A DNA stretch of 64,000 nt from Polytrichum commune. Lineage: Eukaryota > Streptophyta > Polytrichopsida > Polytrichales > Polytrichaceae. The stretch spans positions 20,584,001 to 20,648,000 of the forward strand of contig OX485809.1 in assembly GCA_950295325.1 (NCBI GenBank), read 5' to 3'. The translations under genes and the position numbers were made by a program. The notes under the pieces were generated by a model. The model ran no database searches, was not told the DNA's origin, and saw only the letters and a program-made list of their open reading frames with translations. Below, in pieces: positions 1 through 11,565 of this stretch; within the stretch, counting starts at the first letter, position 1; each line of letters starts with the position of its first letter.

Positions 1-270
1 TGAAGGGTACAAAGGTGTGACTTGGCAAACACTTGAAATATTCTTAAGATGGTTTTATAACCATTGAACTTGCTTGTGTTAAAAAACACATCCAAATGCT
101 TTCAAAAATTGTGTTTAGAAACACAATTGCTTATGTACATGTGTATTAGGACATAACCAACCAACATCAACTACACAATTTGTTTAGGGTTTACACATTC
201 GGTTACAAAGCAGTTTGTGTTATTATTCAAGTTCAAGTGGTTAGAACCACTTAATATATAACATCCAATT
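1..270. other. AT-rich flank, no gene seen
   Basis: No coding frame is supported here. The only structure is an 18-bp palindrome at 235-252, two 8-bp arms around a 2-base centre. It lies just past the stop codon of the minus-strand frame at 271-869, so it could fold in that transcript's 3' region, but nothing proves this. Confidence 0.4.
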
Positions 271-869
271 TTATGTGCTCAAGTCTACACCCACTGGTTT
301 GGGTATAAAGACCCCAAGTACCATTGGTGATCCTCCGAGGTTAATACTTTTTGTATCTTTCCTAAATTTGTCTTCAGCTAACAAATATATAGCCATAACC
401 TTGGCACTCACCAACGTGGACTTTAGGTCAAATGCCACATGGTCAATGCTCTCACAACTAACCCTATAACCAAAGTGTGAAGGCAATGGTTGGTTGGAGT
501 CATCAAAGGGGGTAAGATCTTGGATTTCAACCTCCTCTGCTAAGCACTCTAGAGTTTGTTGGGAGTCCAAAAAAAATCTAGGTCATTCACATGCATGTGC
601 ATTATGGATTCAAGGTTGGGTTCAACTTGTGCTAGAACATATACATCCAAAGAAACTTTATTGAGCCCCTCAAGCTTGCAGTTCATCATGCATCTACTCT
701 CAACATCAAAGATTTGAAAGGGCCAATCTACAATATGAATACCTTCAAGTAGTGGTCTAAATTTGGCATATGCGTAGCCCTCAATGCACTTGGAATGTCT
801 AATAATTTTTGCACAAGCATTGGAATCAACAAGTGAAAACAATTTTGACTTTGAAGATATTGCAAACAT
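271..869 (-). pseudogene. Unrecognised ~200-residue protein gene split by one frameshift
   Basis: Two minus-strand frames abut: 869-549 (106 residues, ATG at 869-867) and 570-271 (99 residues, ending in TAA). The first frame leaves the reading path at a run of eight A on the plus strand (about 569-576). One additional base in that run would join the frames into a protein of about 200 residues. The residue mix looks like an ordinary soluble globular protein, with no low complexity, signal peptide or membrane segment. The second part is acidic near its start and ends with a hydrophobic stretch rich in P, G and V. I do not recognise a family. Upstream, about 894-906, there is an ACCCTAAAC motif similar to plant telo-box sequences. 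The break could be a real mutation or an assembly error in a homopolymer. It could also be a fragment of an unknown mobile element. Confidence 0.4.
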
Positions 870-1520
870 GGTTTGTGTTCAACAACCTCACAAGAACCCT
901 AAACCTCACGTCTCTCACATGAATACCTCCTACTTTCATCACCCCCTTCCTCTACATCGACAAATAAACCCAAAAAATACAAGAAATCACATCAAAATCA
1001 AAATCATTTACCAAGCAAGCAAAGAATGGTAATTAGGAAAGATGAATCTTGAGATGGGCACACCTTAGGAGTGCGACTATTCACATGCACCACTCCTAAA
1101 CCTTGATCAATCAACCATCAACATCCGCCAAGTTCAGAAGAAGGTAAGAGTTTGCACAAACATGAAAACTTCATAGAGCTCTTGCAAACCCTAATTGGGA
1201 ACTCACAAAGCCAACATTATGTCCAAATCCAATAGAACCCCTTCCTATAACTAACCCGGTGGATTACATTCAACCACAAAGATACATCCATGAGATGTCA
1301 TCCAATGGAACTCATCCATAATGTGGGGCCCATTATATATTATTTTAATTCCCCGTCTTGTTGAACCCTATGATATGTTAGTTTTAGAATTTCTATTACA
1401 TGTTTTATAATTTGTAAGTCACAATTTTAAAATAGACCATATATTTGTTGTCACATAGTTTTCTAAAATATGGGAGTGAACCCCCCCCCCTCCCCGCAGA
1501 TTTGGAAGATGTGAAAAGCC
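870..1520. other. Intergenic, no supported gene
   Basis: I see no gene. The stretch contains the putative 5' side of the minus-strand frame at 271-869 and a C10 run at 1481-1490. Otherwise it is unremarkable AT-rich sequence. Confidence 0.4.
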
Positions 1521-1744
1521 TATGTTTGACATTGAGCGGTCAATTATAAATTGCAAACAATTGCAATGAATATAAGAGGTTGGATTTGAAAGAGCAAAGA
1601 AGTGACCTATCCCTTTCACTCTTTTGTTCAAAAAATATTGGCCATGCAAATGGTGCAATGGCCTTAATTTGGCCTGATAAACATTTGAACGATTTGCTTG
1701 ATTTGTGAAGAAGCGTGTAGGTTGGGAGGAGTATTGGCCAAAAA

Positions 1745-1965
1745 ATGATGGGTAAGGATTTAATCCCTAGAGGCCCAAACGAAAATCGCTTAAAACAATC
1801 ATCCAGATCCGGCCCTTATTCAATAAATAATGTTCATCTAATGGTAAACTTGACTATACGGATGACATCTTTGTAAGGTTAGGATTGCTCACACAAACTT
1901 TCAGCCATCCACATGTAAATACGTACATTAATATAGTCGAGCAAAGGTCACTATCCAATAGACAA
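1745..1965 (+). repeat. Dispersed repeat X, copy 1
   Basis: Shares the order 'AATCCCTAGAGGCCCAAACG', then AAATCGC-type bases, then 'CTATACGGATGACATCTTTG', then 'CAGCCATCCACATG' with blocks at 12405-12610, 47952-48170 and 48225-48365. No coding capacity was seen. Function unknown. Confidence 0.6.
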
Positions 1966-2220
1966 CAACCCTTTTGGACTTTTCGAGGTTAATATGAGTA
2001 ATACAACTTAGTAGGAATGCACGTGTACTAAGTAGGCGGAGAAAATGTTAAACGTCCATTCTTGATAATGAACACTTGAATTGTATGCGGATGTAATGAA
2101 AGTAAGAGGTTGGATTGAAAATGGTAAATAAGTGTGATATGCCCTTATCACCCTTTGTTTTGTAGGGTTGCTCGACCAATAGGTAAAATGTTCTTATGAG
2201 TCCGGCCCAATAGTCACTTA

Positions 2221-2722
2221 GGGCCTCTTCACACACGAGCCAAGAGCCGTGATCATGAAATTGCGAGAGCCCAAAAGAAAGCGTCCAAAGGCCGTCCCAA
2301 GACACCTCCAAAATCATGTAGTGGGGTCATGGACCCTCAAGTGTAGTGTGAAGCCATATGTGACTGGGCCCTCAACCAAATGCTATTTTAATGAAATTCT
2401 ATTAACACGGCTCCTCATACATGATAAAATAGAATAAATCAACGGTTACGAGCGTTTGGAGTGCCATGGTCTCCCAGTTTTGTGTCAAGCCTACCTCCAA
2501 AAAGTGGTCTTTGAAAACAATCCAAGTAACCATGAAACACGATCCATTCAATGCCATGTAGGAATCCATGTAGACTTCACGTCCATCTTGCATTTCACAT
2601 ACCACTCCATTGGTCCCTCAAGCGTAGTGTGAAGCGAACTTGGACCGGCTCCGCCTTCTCCACCAATGAGAGTGCTCGAAATGTATGGTCACGGGCTCCC
2701 AGTCTCGTGTGTGACGTGGCCC
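2221..2722 (-). mobile_element. Foldback/MITE-like element, copy A
   Basis: This ~502-bp block starts GGGCCTCTTCACACACGAGC and ends with the near-complement CTCGTGTGTGACGTGGCCC, giving imperfect terminal inverted repeats of roughly 40 bp. Its reverse complement aligns along its whole length with 45750-46265, so both are copies of one non-autonomous element in opposite orientation. I could not find a clear target-site duplication. There is no coding capacity; short frames inside are shadows. Confidence 0.7.
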
Positions 2723-3061
2723 TCGACCGGGTGATATGATTCGCATAGTAAGTTAAGGGTGGAACGGTGAAACAAAGTGTCATGGGTGATATTGAACAGT
2801 CAATTCTGAATCGAATGCAGTAGCATTGAATGCAAGAGGTCGGATTCGAAAGGGCATATATAATAAGTGTTCCGTGCCCCTATCACCCTCCCATGTTTCT
2901 GCACATAACTTATATACATGATATTGAATGGTCGATTTTGAAGTGGATGCGAGTGTAATGAATACAAACAACAAGATGTCATATCTGAAAGGGTAAAATA
3001 AGCTCCACCTGCCCCTATCACCCTTCCCATGTTTGGGCCGATAGGTGAAATTGCAAGTGTC

Positions 3062-3290
3062 CGGAGAGACGTTGGGGCATAATCGGTCAACGTTGAAGCG
3101 TTTCCATTGCATGTTGTGATCGTTGGGGTTTCTCTTCGTAAATGTAGGTATATTCCCCGTAAGATTCCTATAAAACGACGGGTTATTCCCCCTTCCCCTC
3201 CCCTTCCCAAATGTTTTGAACTTTCGATCGGTTATTTCTTAGATTTAACCGGTTCATCTGTCTATAAGTACCGGTTGGCCGGCCGGTCGG
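3062..3290 (+). repeat. Copia-like LTR fragment 1
   Basis: Begins at a purine-rich CCGGAGAGAC, followed by GTTGGGGCATAATCGGTCAA, and continues to GGTTATTTCTTAGATTTAACC and an ACCGGTT-rich end. The same order of motifs occurs in six other places in the window. A purine tract directly before TGTT.GGG is the usual junction of a plant Copia polypurine tract and 3' LTR. Strongly diverged. Confidence 0.5.
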
Positions 3291-3299
3291 TCGGTCCCG

Positions 3300-5540
3300 T
3301 ACATTGGTGAAAATGTCCTTATAAAGTCCGGCCCCGTAATCATTTTAACCAGGAAGAAGCCTGCAAGGAGTCGGGAAGGGAGTTGGCGCCTACCAATTGA
3401 TGGGATGGTACTCGGGAGGCCTTTAAGAAAGCATAACTTAAGTGCACTGCACTAGGCTCCACACCAATTGAAACTTATGACAAAGAGTTGCATGAGAGAA
3501 GATCTAAAAAGGTGGTGTTGGATTTCACTCTTGTACTATATGGTATTTTTTTTCTTATGCATATATACATTTATATACAGCTCTGCACTTGCACCCAGCT
3601 GATTATTAGTGAGTACGTATACATAAGACCCCTCTCACGCCACCCAAAAGCTGTCACACCAACATTCATGCCCCCCCCCCCCAAAAAAAAAAAGTGTTTA
3701 AGATTGAAGCCCGCATATGAGTTTCATTTTGAAGGGCTGGGGTCAAATCCAAGACGTCAATCCAAGAGTATAGAAATGAAATACAAAACTCATATTAAAC
3801 TTCTGCATGAATTATATGGTACATGTTTCTTGTACAATGTGAAGGATTAAGAATCAACCCATCTAACTCCACATCTTGTAGTGACAATGCCCGATGCTTC
3901 TTGGTTCTTGTGCCATGCAGATTATATTGAGGACTTCAAGTGACGTCTTCGTTTTCAATTCGGGGTTGCCTTTTTGAGGGACTATTTTGAGAGAGGTATA
4001 TTTTGAAGGGCCAAATTGCGTTTGAAGGGCATCGGAGACTTCAATCTTGAACATTGCGCCCGACCTTGCTTTCATTCATTCTCTACACTAATTAAGGTAG
4101 ATGAGGCTAAAACCTCCATCCCGCCCAAAACCAACACCCTAAAATCTTGCATAGGAAGGGTCATTTTGTACCACGCTGATTATCCCAAACAATGTTTGTT
4201 ATTGGTCGGAGTTACGCATGGCTATCACTATTTAACGAGAATGTGATGTTTCACCAAGCAAAGTCATCTACGTTGTATAATGTCCGAACGACCTATTGAA
4301 CTCTTGTTAGTAGAAATTGAACTCCTTGGTAAGAGGTCATTGCATTGCATAACTTTTAATAGTAACACACACTAATTGGGATAACCAATGTAGTGACCCT
4401 TAACGCTAAATCTTTGGTGGTCACCTTGATTTTGCGGCAAGAATCCAAATAGGTCATCTTGGCAGAAAATAGGGCGATCATGTCATAAGACCATCTTACT
4501 TTTAGCATGTTTAGAATGTAGAACTTTCTAGTTTTATCCTTTAACTCCAAGTATTTAGTAACCTTTATTTCCATTTAAAATACTACGTCCTAGTCTCAGT
4601 TTGCTTAACAATATGTCTTGTGACCAAGGCTTTTGAAAAGTGATGTGGATTTTTTTTGGTCATGGTCATTGGACAGCTAATGATGACCACAAGAAATCCT
4701 AATAAATCATTATTTTCTCATGTTTTCTCATTTGTGTAAAATGGCCCTAAGGTAAGCGGGTCTTAAACAAACGATTTTCTTCCTACTAAGTCCACTTTTT
4801 GTAGGATGTGAGCCACACAACGAGTGCGATATGATTAGCAAATCCATATCATCCCCGTAGTCATCTTTCTCATTATTTTTGGAGGTCATATGAATATCTT
4901 ATTCAATTTCAAATAATTTTTTTTTTCCAATAAATGATCATATAGACTTCCCCGATTATGCAAAGTATTGAACCTACATTGGTTAACAAATTTTGAGTGC
5001 CTAGACCAAGGTTTTTTTAAACACACGTGTTTTGGTGTCTATTAAGATGTACAAATAACCATACACCAATCCAATACAAGTGTCCGTTTAAAACAAGGAT
5101 CCAAATTGAGCGTATATCCATCACCATGCCCAACATCAGATCTCATGTTGGCTTTGGATCATCTATCAATAAAAATCTTAAACCCTTATAACTTATGCAA
5201 GGAAAATTCGAACAAGACATGTTTTTAAGTGTTGAATTCCCATGTTAGTTGCTAACAAGGATCATTTTGAGTATATCAAACCTAATGATGATATGTGTGC
5301 TCAATGTTTAATGTGATGGTTTCTAGCACCATCTACCTTAGGCTCATTAGTGTGAATAGCACCATCATTTCATGAAGTGTCAAAGTATCTCCTTTATGTA
5401 ATAATAAGTACAGTATTGAACCAAATTAATTGTAGTCAATTAAGTAAGAAGGATACATTTGTATACCTCCATGGACCATGAGTCTCCACACGGTAGTAAA
5501 GAATTTGATTTTTACCTGGTAACTTGGAACTGCATATAAC
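3300..5540. other. Intergenic, no supported gene
   Basis: No gene is supported. At 3671-3693 a C12 run passes directly into an A11 run; a similar C12-A9 junction occurs at 45110-45130. A short segment at 3290-3345 (AAAATGTCCTTATAAAGTCC) repeats one at 2180-2216. Several frames of about 70-120 codons look like chance openings. Confidence 0.4.
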
Positions 5541-5543
5541 ATA

Positions 5544-6148
5544 CAGTCCACCCTCTATAAATGTTACATCTATAAGTGTTAACCCTCTCTAAATGTTAAC
5601 TTTCTTCTACTCTCCACATATTGCACACTATAAATGTTAAATGTGTTAACTGTTAACAAAATGGTACTCCCTTCTTTGTAAATTTGACTCTATAAATGTT
5701 AACGAATGAAATGCAACCATAATATGATTGTGAGGGAGAGGAGTGTGAGGTGGAACCCATTCCATCTTATAGTGACTTGCAATCTAGTTTTGGTACCATT
5801 AGAAGGTACATGGAATCACGTTCATGTGATGTGTCCAAGTATGTGGGTTTGTTGGTGCAGATTGAGAAATATTTGCAAGTTGTGCATGCAGATGAATCTC
5901 ACCAAAGAACCATTGAGTCATACTTCACCCGTGATTTGTAAACTTGATATTGAATAAAGTTTTGATTGGGTTTGCAATTTTATGAATGGTATTCTTTCAC
6001 AAGGACTCTTCACAATTGCTTATATTTATAAATGTTAAGATTTGTATATTGCTCAAAAAAGTAATTTTATAATTGTTAATTGTTAACACCTCTATAAATG
6101 TTAACTTTGATCCACTCCCGAGGGTTAACATTTATAGAGGGTAGACTG
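5544..6148 (+). mobile_element. Pogo-like (Tc1/mariner) transposon, internally deleted
   Basis: The 605-bp element has matching ends: left CAGTCCACCCTCTATAAATG, right complement CAGTCTACCCTCTATAAATG, about 23 bp with one mismatch. It is flanked by TA on both sides (5542-5543 and 6149-6150), the target duplication expected for Tc1/mariner. CTCTATAAATGTTAAC motifs recur just inside both ends. The CAGT...CCTCTATAA ends resemble plant pogo-type Emigrant/Lemi elements. Only the tail of a transposase remains, so the element could not move by itself. Confidence 0.85.
5723..5941 (+). pseudogene. Pogo-like transposase, C-terminal remnant
   Basis: An open frame of about 72 residues follows a stop at 5720-5722 and ends at the stop at 5939-5941. 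It lies inside the inverted repeats of the pogo-like element. It begins with an acidic stretch (EGEECEVEP), continues with a predicted helix containing IRRYMES and a second helix LVQIEKYLQ, and closes with HQRTIESYF. An acidic linker, two helices and a final Q-T-I-x-x-F/Y-F motif are typical of the C-terminus of DDE transposases of the pogo/Tigger/jerky type. The N-terminal DNA-binding domain and the DDD/E catalytic core are absent, so this is a deletion relic. A short domesticated peptide is conceivable, but no start codon in good context is visible. Confidence 0.7.
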
Positions 6149-6149
6149 T

Positions 6150-7230
6150 AGTAAGTTCGGCTATTCAAAAGGTCACAATAACAATATGATTTAATGCAAC
6201 TACACCAATATTACTTATAAATGTGGGTTACTATTTCAATCTTATGGAGGGACATTGGTGTTCCATAATACATTAGATAAACCCTAAAGCCCTTGCTGAT
6301 GTCAAAAATGGTTAGTTGAAGGTGATCAAAGTAGTGTTGAGATTATCTTGACATCTTGTACACACTCTCATGTTCGAAGTTGGTTTTTATTTTTGATTAT
6401 TTACAACCACAAAACCAATCATTAATGAGGCTTTGGTTTATTTGGGGCACTAGTCTCCCGCCATAAAGTTCATATGGAAATACATGTTGCTACGACCTTA
6501 TGTCGAGAATGTGATTTTTCAACAAGTAAGTTATCTCACGTGCCTTGACATGCATACTAGATATTTATGTTTTTTTTTATGCGTCATGAACAATATTCTC
6601 AGTACAAAGTTGTTGGCATAAAACATGCTTTACACTAGCTGCCTCATGTTGGAAATTTCATATTTTGTAATTGTTAGTATTTATTGGAATGGAAAGATTT
6701 TTCTTCCCATATTGCATTGCACTAGAAGAAAACATGTCATGTGCAACCATCCGCTGCGACTCGATCATTGTAACTCATGGCAAGAGATTGTATAAACAAC
6801 TTATTTTAGTTGACAACCATAGGGTTTTGGTTACTTATTGTCCAAGACCATAGCCAAAAAACCTCATATTGACAACCAATATGATTTATATACATTTTCT
6901 TGCCACGAGTCACAGTGGCCAAGTTGCAACATATGGTTATAATGGACAAAGTTTTCTTCTAATGTTGCTCAAGACACACTCCACATGGAAAGCATATCTT
7001 CAACATCACATCACGAGCAAAGGAAGCACCTCATGGTAAGCAATTTCTCATTGGGAGTTGCACTAGGGAAGTTGCAACGTCCATATTTCTCAAAGTGACA
7101 CTCATTCACATGGCTCTATGAATTAGAATGTAAGTGAACGTAATTCATCCACTTGTTTTCAATCACATGTCTATAATCAAGTGATGTACGGCTAAGTGTG
7201 GCTTTAAAAATGGACACAACAAAGATAAGT
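6150..7230. other. Intergenic, no supported gene
   Basis: No gene or clear element boundary seen. The sequence is unique-looking and AT-rich. Confidence 0.4.
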
Positions 7231-7234
7231 GTAC

Positions 7235-7430
7235 AAGCTCATGATTTGTTATCTATTCTAGGTGCAATAGTCAACATAATTGAAGTGTTGTATATGATTA
7301 TTTAAGAGGAACAATTCTCCTCACTTTGATGTGATTTGAATGTTCGTATAAACTCCCAAAGTCACAAGGGAAACAACTACGGCCTCAATTTGGGTTTGGT
7401 AATCATCTCGTACTAATCACGTTGCAATAT
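7235..7430 (+). repeat. Dispersed repeat Z, copy 1
   Basis: Contains CTATTCTAGGTGCAATAGTC followed by AACATAATTGAAG and, ~150 bp on, AATCATCTCGTACTAATCAC. The same order is found at 43155-43300; the first part also occurs at 8355-8420, 20085-20170 and 63890-63985. Non-coding. Confidence 0.5.
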
Positions 7431-7790
7431 CCTTAAAGTAGTGGTTCGACGATAATGGTGTGTTTTGGGGGCTTTTTGCCTTAAGCTAACCACGGGTTTT
7501 TTTGTGTTTGTTTAAGGCGATTGCACAAGTAGAGAACGTTATGTTGGGTCCTTAGAGTCTAGTAGACCCATAATGGCCATCTTTGTACCTCACCAAGAGT
7601 TGTTTGCTGCATTGGGAAGGTGGCCACCTTGCATGCTCCATTAAATCCAAGAAGGATTTGATATTTTTTGGGAAAGACTCCCTTTGAAAGTTGACATGTC
7701 GAGTGCACTTGTGCTTCATGTACTCCTTCGTGCCTTCCAACCACAAAGCATTAACCTTTTGCATATGCCTTAGTAATTTGGTGCAGAGTT

Positions 7791-8030
7791 GGGGGATATT
7801 CTTGGGCATAATTGGTCGAGATCCCGGTGTTTTCAAAACCAATGGGTTACACATGTTGACATCTTTCGGTTTTTCTTTATTAGATTGAGGAATATTTCAA
7901 AACTTATTTTGCATGGCGTGGTATTTTTCTTGAGGTCTTGAATATTGAATAAGTTGTTTCTCAAACTCAACCGGTTCATGTGTAACTAGCGATTGATTCT
8001 TCCCATTCATTGATTTGGTAGGCAAGGTGT
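7791..8030 (+). repeat. Copia-like LTR fragment 2
   Basis: Starts at GGGGGATATTCTTGGGCATA and carries ACATGTTGACATCTTTCGG and a CTCAACCGGTTCATGTGTAA block, in the same order as the other LTR pieces. A short minus-strand frame at 7552-7854 overlaps its start and is probably a shadow. Confidence 0.5.
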
Positions 8031-8083
8031 TGGATCTCTATCTTTTAAAAACCCAGTTAGTCATGCTTCCACCCTTCAATTAG

Positions 8084-8235
8084 CATAACATTGCTCAACA
8101 ACCTTGTGCAATGGGGTGGGCCATGGCGCCCGCGGGGGGGGGGGGTCAATGTTGTTTTACTACCATGGGCTATAGTTTTAGGTTGATTGTTAGTTTTGGG
8201 CATGCAAGTGAAGGGTACAGTTGACTAATGTTATG
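8084..8235 (+). mobile_element. CATAACATTA-ended MITE, copy 1
   Basis: The 152-bp block begins CATAACATTGCTCAAC and ends with the complement of CATAACATTAGTCAAC. It is flanked by AG on both sides, a 2-bp duplication. The inside contains a G12 run (8134-8145) and no coding frame. Four further elements with the same ends are present at 45562, 47519, 52721 and 54481. Confidence 0.65.
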
Positions 8236-8354
8236 AGGGTTCCAAATAAAAGAAGTCATAACTCTAAGCCTATTATTGATTTACACGAGCGTACTTATAA
8301 GTGAAAGTTTTATTTCTATTAAAAATGAAGTGGAGGTTGAACTACAAATTCAAC

Positions 8355-8420
8355 ATATGTTAACCATTCTAGGTTTAGTAGTCAACTAAATATATTATTT
8401 TCACCTGATTAATTGGGGTT
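8355..8420 (+). repeat. Dispersed repeat Z, copy 2 (partial)
   Basis: Contains GTTAACCATTCTAGGTTTAG and TAGTCAACTAAATA, matching the first part of the repeat at 7235-7430 and 63890-63985. Confidence 0.45.
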
Positions 8421-8429
8421 GACTTTTAC

Positions 8430-10310
8430 TATAGTTGTTAAAAAACTCTATGGTTTGCTTTGTATTTGTCTCGCTCTTTTACAAAATAATCTAAATATTA
8501 TGTTAGCATGTTCAATCTAAAATAATCAGCTAAGCTACAATTGTTGAGTGATAATTCATTAGCTTGGCTTGAATGATAGTTGGTCAAATTCAATTGCCAT
8601 ATAGGTACATAAAAATCATCATATTCTTGAGGAGATTGGGATTTACGTTCACTAAGCTCGCACAAAGAAATTGGATGTACAATGACCACCAACACACGAG
8701 TCCTAGGTAAACATCTCATGTTCGTGAAAGAAATGTACAAATCTACCCAATGATACACGATGGTTATCCAATACTCATATGCTTGTAGTGGATGAATTTG
8801 AAATTGTCATGGAACAAACTTGCACCAATGTGTTTGAATACACATATTTTTTTGCTCCAGGAGGAGGTACTCACTAATGTTATGTTATAGAGTTAAGGCA
8901 ACAACCATAATAATTACAATAGATTTTAACTAAGTTCACAAGGAAACAAAACAACTTGCTTTCAATTTTTGAGTTTTAGAGATGAAGTTGAGATTACTAC
9001 TATAAAGTTTTGCAATAGTACAGGTGGGCAAAGGAGGGTGGGTGACACCACCTTGTGACCACTCACACCCCGATCACACCAAACTTTCCATCAGGTTCCA
9101 ACCATGAAATTGTTGGGGATTATGCTGAGAAATAGATGTTGGCCCACCACTTTTCACACTATTACATCCGTAAATGCTGACAGATGGTGCCATAAGTGGT
9201 TGGTGTGATCAGCATCTCACCGTTGGATGTAGCCACCCTATCATTCACGTTTGACACATGGTGAAACTCAAGGTTGAGATTTTCAGGTTGGGCAAAATCC
9301 TACTACCCCTATCCGCTCAAGCAATAACAATTTGACAAATGAAAAATGTGTGAATGGAGCATGGCTCTAAGTGGACATCACATGGGCTCCAACAACCCCA
9401 ACTTTGTTAGGAATTTTTTTTTATAAAAAAATCATGGGAAACTGACTAATATTGGCGTGATGCTATAATATTAATACTAATATTAACATTTCTAATTATA
9501 ATACTATAATTTTTGGTTTTGTATTATGGCCAAACCAATGACTAGGGACAATTGACCACTGCACTAAATATGATATTGAGTGTCACATGGTATTTAATGT
9601 CACTATGGTAACTTTTCGGATGAACTCTTCTTATGAACGAGTGAACAAATATTGTCATGGATGATGGACGAGTTCATCCATTGGCCAAAACCCTACCATC
9701 TCTTGTCAGCAACTTGTGATCACATATTGTCATGAATGATTGAAATCTGGATGAAAAATCGCACGGTAAGCGAAAGTAATTGCAACACTATAGATCTATA
9801 ATCCCATTTTTTGGTCCAAACATATCACCAATATCCAAAGTCTACCATAACCTGCTCATTGTAACCGCTCCTTCCTCTTCACTTCACCACTCAAAACCAG
9901 AACATGTGTCACGACACTACTGATTATGACACGATCGAAACTAACCCCTGGCTTGATTGAAATTCCGATACCCTATAGATTGCCGACGGGACCCTGATCG
10001 GGAATAGGCGCCTCTACACCAGAGTTCGGGAAGTTTTTGAAGCCTTAGTGGCTAATTGCCGGTAGTTGCTACGAAGGGTCGGATTTTTTCCAATTTACAT
10101 CGGCAAGAGCCGGTCTTTTGTAAAATCAATCGGCCAATTGCCTATATTTTCATATTTTCATTGGCCAATATCCGATTAAATGGAATTTATATCGGCACTA
10201 ATTGTTTAAAAAATGTATGAAAAGTTATTAGAAATCATTTCTTAGTACAAAATCTTGAATAAGTGAAAAGAAAGGCATGTTCAAAACTTTAAATTTGAAG
10301 AGTTAATATC
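8430..10310. other. Intergenic, no supported gene
   Basis: No gene seen. The stretch 9000-9330 is relatively GC-balanced but no element ends were found. From about 10020 onward the motif TCGGCTAATTGCCGG and variants recur (10044, 10123, 10551), suggesting another decayed repeat. Confidence 0.35.
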
Positions 10311-10362
10311 CTTGGCAGGAATTGAACCTAGCAATGCCTTCACCGCTTGAAGGCCAAGGGTC
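10311..10362 (-). other. tRNA-like segment (possible SINE head)
   Basis: On the minus strand there is a perfect 7-bp hairpin (GCCTTCA / TGAAGGC, 5-base loop), followed by GCTAGGTTCAATTCCTGC, which fits a tRNA T-arm and a Pol III B box (GGTTCAATTCC). The outer bases CCTTGG and CCAAGG can pair. A D-arm is missing and the whole is too short for a tRNA, so this is at best a tRNA-derived repeat fragment. Confidence 0.3.
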
Positions 10363-10364
10363 CC

Positions 10365-11330
10365 CCAATTCTTCATAGAAGCAATTGGATTTGGTCATGG
10401 AAAGGTTGCATAATTCAAAAAGTTTAAGGTTCAGGGTACTTCCTCAAGTGCATCATCAGATGCCCCAGACAAATAGCGCTTTGGATGCTTCCGGCTGAAA
10501 TCCAATAACTCACAAGAAAAATCAGCTACATTTCCGAGACATTTTATGGTCCATCGGCTAATTGCCGGAGGATTGAAATTACAGTCGGATTGCCATCCGA
10601 TGGTTGGAAATTTGGACCGGCCATGAGGGGAAATCCATCGGCTGATAATGAACTAGCCGTCAGTTTTCCCCGACCATTGCTCTACACACCATGAAATACC
10701 GAAAGTGGTCGACCATGTTACCGGTCGGACATGGAAACCCTAGGACCTCGACCGGCTACGGTCCAAGAATCTCCCCGGACATTGAACCAAACCAACAATG
10801 AAGAACAAGGAGCATCTCACCGCCTGCCAGGATACTGTCACCTTTCAATGATAGGCCTCTATGTATGGCCGTATGTTAGAAAAGGTGTACACAAGCCCCA
10901 GTCCCCCTTTACTACTTTTGGCAAGTTCAATTGTTGTTAGTTATCAATTTGCGAGGTCCGGTCCCCGTCCGGGCCTGCAACGAGGCTCCGGACTCATTCG
11001 TATAATGGAAGTACTACGTATGTTATACAAGGTGGCCAAAGGGGGGGGGGGGGGGGGTTGGGTTGGGGTACTATGTTAAACCTCAATAGGGGTGTGGTAA
11101 GGTGAAGAGGAGTACTAAGAAATGCATGCTGTGATCGTGGCCGAACGTGGGAGCTGGCAAGTGCCTGTGACCTCATCATGGCGATTCCCTCCAGATGATC
11201 CCTCCAAAAGTGAGCCTCCCTTTGCAAAAAGTCACTTTTTACTCAGTCCCCGGCCTGCTACTGTTGTTGTTGTTGTGGTGGTGTTGCCACCATAGCCGTT
11301 GGGTAAAAACAACGGAACAAAACCCCACTA
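10365..11330. other. Intergenic, G-run, no supported gene
   Basis: No gene supported. A pure G17 run sits at 11041-11057. Short frames of about 70 codons on both strands around 10731-11227 look like chance openings in GC-richer sequence. Confidence 0.4.
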
Positions 11331-11332
11331 TA

Positions 11333-11565
11333 ACTCTCCAAAGTTGGTACACTCAAGACTCCGTAGTATCACACCCGTGGTGACCTAAAGTGTGCGTGAT
11401 ATTACGGAGTTCTAAAGTCGGTACACTCGAGACTCCGTAGTATCACACCCGTGGTGACCTAAAGTGCACGTGATATTACGGAGTTCTGAAGTTGGTACAC
11501 TCGAGACTCCGTAGTATCACACCCGTGGCAACCTAAAGTGCATGTGATAGTACAGAGTTTTATAG
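11333..11565. repeat. 75-bp tandem array, three units, each a hairpin
   Basis: GGTACACTC recurs at 11345, 11420 and 11494, a period of 74-75 bp. Each unit carries ACTCCGTAGTATCAC and, about 30 bp later, GTGATATTACGGAGT, which are near-perfect complements, so each unit can form a stem. A further copy of GATATTACGGAGT lies near 11966, suggesting the array sits in a longer element. Confidence 0.8.

Larger units (their letters stand above)
1525..3055. repeat. Four diverged copies of a ~125-bp unit
   Basis: Similar blocks start near 1525, 2062, 2786 and 2918; the last two lie in tandem. Each runs from a GATATTGAAC/CATTGAGCG segment through GAATGCAAGAGGTNGGATT to a CCCTATCACCC-like block. The antisense strand of the first two gives matching short peptides containing NPTSY, which is why small spurious frames appear here. 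They look like decayed pieces of one dispersed repeat, split by the inverted-repeat element at 2221-2722. Confidence 0.55.

Noticed and set aside
3488-3850. 120-codon plus frame as a gene
   Set aside because: It runs through an ATATAC-rich stretch, C12 and A11 runs, so its length reflects simple sequence rather than coding.
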